Source of the DNA: Bacillota bacterium
Lineage (GTDB): Bacteria > Bacillota > Sulfobacillia > JAJZYS01 > JAJYTV01
Assembly (NCBI GenBank): GCA_021793315.1
Contig: JAJYSZ010000004.1
Span: 1 to 64,000 of the forward strand
Reading direction: 5' to 3'
DNA: 64,000 nt
The notes under the pieces are model-generated. The model was not told where the DNA came from. It saw nothing but the letters and a program-made list of their open reading frames with translations, and searched no databases. Shown piece by piece: positions 62,014 through 64,000 of the stretch. How positions within the stretch are numbered: the stretch's first letter is position 1; the number at the start of each line of letters is the position of its first letter. Position numbers and translations under genes: made by a program.

Positions 62014-62849
62014 TGCTCGAGATCTGCCGCCTGACGATCATCGAGAGCCTGCGGCGCCGCCTGACGCTTGCGCTGTTCGCGACGACACTGCTGCTCGTCG
62101 CCTTCACCGGCTGGGCGTTTGCGGAGATCAGCCGCCTCACCTCGCTGCAGGGCGTGGAGCGGGTGGCCCAGTTCTCGGTGCTGCTTGTGTTCCTGATGCT
62201 GCTCTTTACCGGCATGATCGCGCTGACGGCCGTGTTCACCGCGGCGGCGGCCGTGGCCGGCGAGCTCGAATCCGGGGTGGCGGCGGCGATTCTGGCGCGT
62301 CCTCTGCGGCGTGGCGCCTACCTCTGCGGCAAGTGGCTCGGCCTTGCGGTCGTGGTCGGCGGCTTCGCGCTGATCGCCGGGAGCGGCGAACTGTTCGTCG
62401 TAAGCCATGTGGCCGCCTACGCGCCACCCGAGCCCGTGGCCGCGCTCGCCCTGATCACGGCGCAGGCCCTGCTCCTGATGACGCTCACAATGGCGCTCGC
62501 GACGCGCCTTTCGGCAGTCACATCCGCGATTGTCGCCACCGTCGGGTTCTTTCTTGCCTGGATGCTCGGCACCATCGACCTGATGGGCGTGGCGCTCAAG
62601 TATCCCTCCCTCATGACCGTGGGGGAGGTCGGCAAGATCCTCCTCCCGACCAACGCCCTCTGGCAGGCGGCGGAGTACTATCTCGAACCTCGCGCCCTGC
62701 TGTCCTTGGTCCAGGGTTTTGGCGCGCTGAGCGGCGATCCGTTCGTGGCCCTCGGTCCGCAGCCGCCAGCCGTCCTCGTCTGGGCGGCGATCTGGGGAGT
62801 CATCGTGCTCGGCCTCGGTATCTGGGGGCTCGGACGCCGTCAGATCTGA
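62013..62849 (+). CDS. ABC-2 type transporter permease
   Basis: A 278-residue membrane protein with six hydrophobic helices. The long loop AGELESGVAAAILARPLRRGAYLCGKWLG is the usual coupling helix of ABC-2 permeases of the NosY type. The start shares one base with the ATPase stop. Exported substrate unknown; location behind the sigma/anti-sigma unit suggests an envelope role. Confidence 0.85.
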   Translation: MLEICRLTIIESLRRRLTLALFATTLLLVAFTGWAFAEISRLTSLQGVERVAQFSVLLVFLMLLFTGMIALTAVFTAAAAVAGELESGVAAAILARPLRRGAYLCGKWLGLAVVVGGFALIAGSGELFVVSHVAAYAPPEPVAALALITAQALLLMTLTMALATRLSAVTSAIVATVGFFLAWMLGTIDLMGVALKYPSLMTVGEVGKILLPTNALWQAAEYYLEPRALLSLVQGFGALSGDPFVALGPQPPAVLVWAAIWGVIVLGLGIWGLGRRQI

Positions 62850-62855
62850 GGCGTC

Positions 62856-63158
62856 TCAGCGCATCATGCCGCGCAAGAGGTTCCTGAAGAAGTCGTCGAG
62901 GAACTCGTCGTCATCCTTGCGGCGCCGCCATAGCCCATGCCGCGCCTGGAGTTCCAGGTCTAGAGCCTTGCGCCGCACCGGATCGGACAACACGAGATAC
63001 GCCTCCTGCAGCTGCAGGAAGCGCTCGTGCATCGCCTCGCGCCGCCAGGCCGGGGCGGTGTCCGGGTGACAGGCCTTGGCCTTGCGGCGATAGGCTTTGC
63101 GTATCTCATCATCGCTGGCTCCCCGGCGCACGCCGAGGACGCGGTAGGGATCGGGCAT
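62856..63158 (-). CDS. J-domain (DnaJ-like) protein
   Basis: A 100-residue protein that is almost entirely a J domain: DPYRVLGVRRGASDDEIRKAYRRKAKACHPDTAP with the HPD motif that stimulates DnaK, then a helix and a charged tail ending DDFFRNLLRGMMR. It lacks the Gly/Phe and zinc regions of DnaJ. The ATG at 63158 follows GGAGGTGGCCC. Confidence 0.87.
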   Translation of the reverse strand: MPDPYRVLGVRRGASDDEIRKAYRRKAKACHPDTAPAWRREAMHERFLQLQEAYLVLSDPVRRKALDLELQARHGLWRRRKDDDEFLDDFFRNLLRGMMR

Positions 63159-63282
63159 GGGCCACCTCCGACGGGGTGGTCCTGGGGGCTTCTCGGCTCG
63201 CCGTCCGCAATCCTGCGCTGCAGCGTCCGGACGTGCGGGGAGCACGTACAGGAAGCAGAACGCAGATGGGGCGTTTAGGGGT

Positions 63283-64000
63283 TCAGCTCCTGTCGCCCGC
63301 GCCTTCGCCGGCCTCCCGGATCTCTGCGAGGTCCGGATCGTCGAGCATGCTCGCAAAGCTCTTGCGCTCGATGTCCAGGTGGTGCCTGGCGCGGAACACC
63401 GAGAATGCCTCCGCCATGGCCTCGTCGTCCGCCGTCAGCGAGCGTCGCGAGAAGCGGTAGCGCACATCTGGGCCGGCCCTGCGGCCCAGCGGCACGCCGG
63501 CCTCCTGCAGCCGCAGGAAGAGATCCCACGCCTCGTAGCGCCTGAGCGACGGGTCGAAGCCGCCCACCCGCCAGAAGGCGGCGCGGCTCACGCCCACCGT
63601 GGAGAGGATGATGGGATTCGTCCGGCGCAGCAGCTGCGGCGTAAAGCGGAAGGCGAACGGACGCGTCCAGCCTTCACCCTCGTGGTGCAACCAGGCATCC
63701 GTGAACAAGAGACCATCCGCCAACGCCTCGCTCAAGTGGGCGAGGTGTAGGGGCAGCCACTCGTCGTCGTCGTCCAGGAAAGCCAGGTGCTCCGCGCTGG
63801 CGGCCGCCGCCAGCATGTTGCGGGCCAGGGCCGGACCCAGCCTGGGCTGGATGCCGTAGCTTTGCAGCGGCAACGGCCATTGGCCAAGTTCGATGCGCGG
63901 CCCGCCGTCATGAAGCACCAGGACTTCCGCTGGCGGGACGCTCTGGGCCTCTACAGACCTGAGGGCCCGCGGCAGGAGATCGGGTCGGGTCGTGGGGATC
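63283..64000 (-). CDS. family 2 glycosyltransferase, partial
   Basis: The gene enters from the right edge without its start; the open frame runs to 64000. The visible part begins IPTTRPDLLPRALRSVEAQS and VLVLHDGGP, the usual opening of a GT-A fold GT2 enzyme, then GPALARNMLAAAASAEHLAFLDDDDEW with the metal/nucleotide-binding acidic cluster, and RYEAWDLFLRLQEAG. The acceptor is unknown. Confidence 0.85.
   Translation of the reverse strand, partial: IPTTRPDLLPRALRSVEAQSVPPAEVLVLHDGGPRIELGQWPLPLQSYGIQPRLGPALARNMLAAAASAEHLAFLDDDDEWLPLHLAHLSEALADGLLFTDAWLHHEGEGWTRPFAFRFTPQLLRRTNPIILSTVGVSRAAFWRVGGFDPSLRRYEAWDLFLRLQEAGVPLGRRAGPDVRYRFSRRSLTADDEAMAEAFSVFRARHHLDIERKSFASMLDDPDLAEIREAGEGAGDRS

Overview
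The window is a GC-rich bacterial chromosome segment. Its best taxonomic clue is the ribosomal super-operon tuf-rpsJ...rplO-secY-adk-map-KOW-infA-rpmJ-rpsM-rpsK-rpsD-rpoA-rplQ-ecfA-ecfA-ecfT-truA-rplM-rpsI (11853-31751). That order, with the KOW protein after map and the ECF transporter module between rplQ and truA, is typical of Bacillota. The base composition, a LytR-CpsA-Psr protein, a YkuD L,D-transpeptidase and many GTG/TTG starts behind strong Shine-Dalgarno sites fit a high-GC, single-membrane lineage (the Symbiobacterium / Thermaerobacter / Sulfobacillus kind). The genus cannot be fixed from this sequence alone.

Left part (1-11785): an LCP cell-wall ligase cut by the edge, an orphan small protein, a cytosolic chemoreceptor with a C-terminal sensor, a mutY-mazG-acyl-CoA synthetase operon, two tandem cupredoxin-like lipoproteins, an MFS exporter, a two-gene membrane/adhesin-like operon, and an ECF sigma factor with a small membrane partner. 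Centre (11853-31785): tuf plus the S10-spc-alpha clusters, closed by a good intrinsic terminator after rpsI. The ECF transporter ATPases here are unusual: each has lost the motifs the other keeps.

Middle accessory part (31800-43819): a HAD phosphatase and a CCA-adding-type nucleotidyltransferase; an L,D-transpeptidase; an island bounded by two direct repeats of about 230 bp that holds a foreign-looking lipoprotein and an IS1595-type transposase remnant; a membrane-anchored GH31 glycosidase; a GNAT acetyltransferase; a NodB-fold protein with altered catalytic residues; a membrane molybdopterin oxidoreductase fusion; arginase; and a secreted CAP-domain protein.

Right part (43834-64000): argF-argG-argH, preceded by a promoter with an ARG-box-like site, a 20-codon leader peptide with two Arg-Arg pairs and an intrinsic terminator that overlaps the leader stop codon, which together look like an arginine attenuator. 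Next come a YdcZ-type transporter, an acetyl-CoA synthetase divergent from a SatP-type acetate transporter, a MarR-DHA2 exporter operon with a probably leaderless first gene, pstS, a metallo-hydrolase, cysteine synthase, a cystathionine gamma-synthase/lyase family enzyme, and a second GNAT protein. The window closes with a second ECF sigma / zinc anti-sigma pair followed by a duplicated-domain secreted protein and an ABC exporter, a J-domain protein, and a family-2 glycosyltransferase cut by the right edge. I saw no tRNA, rRNA or CRISPR array.
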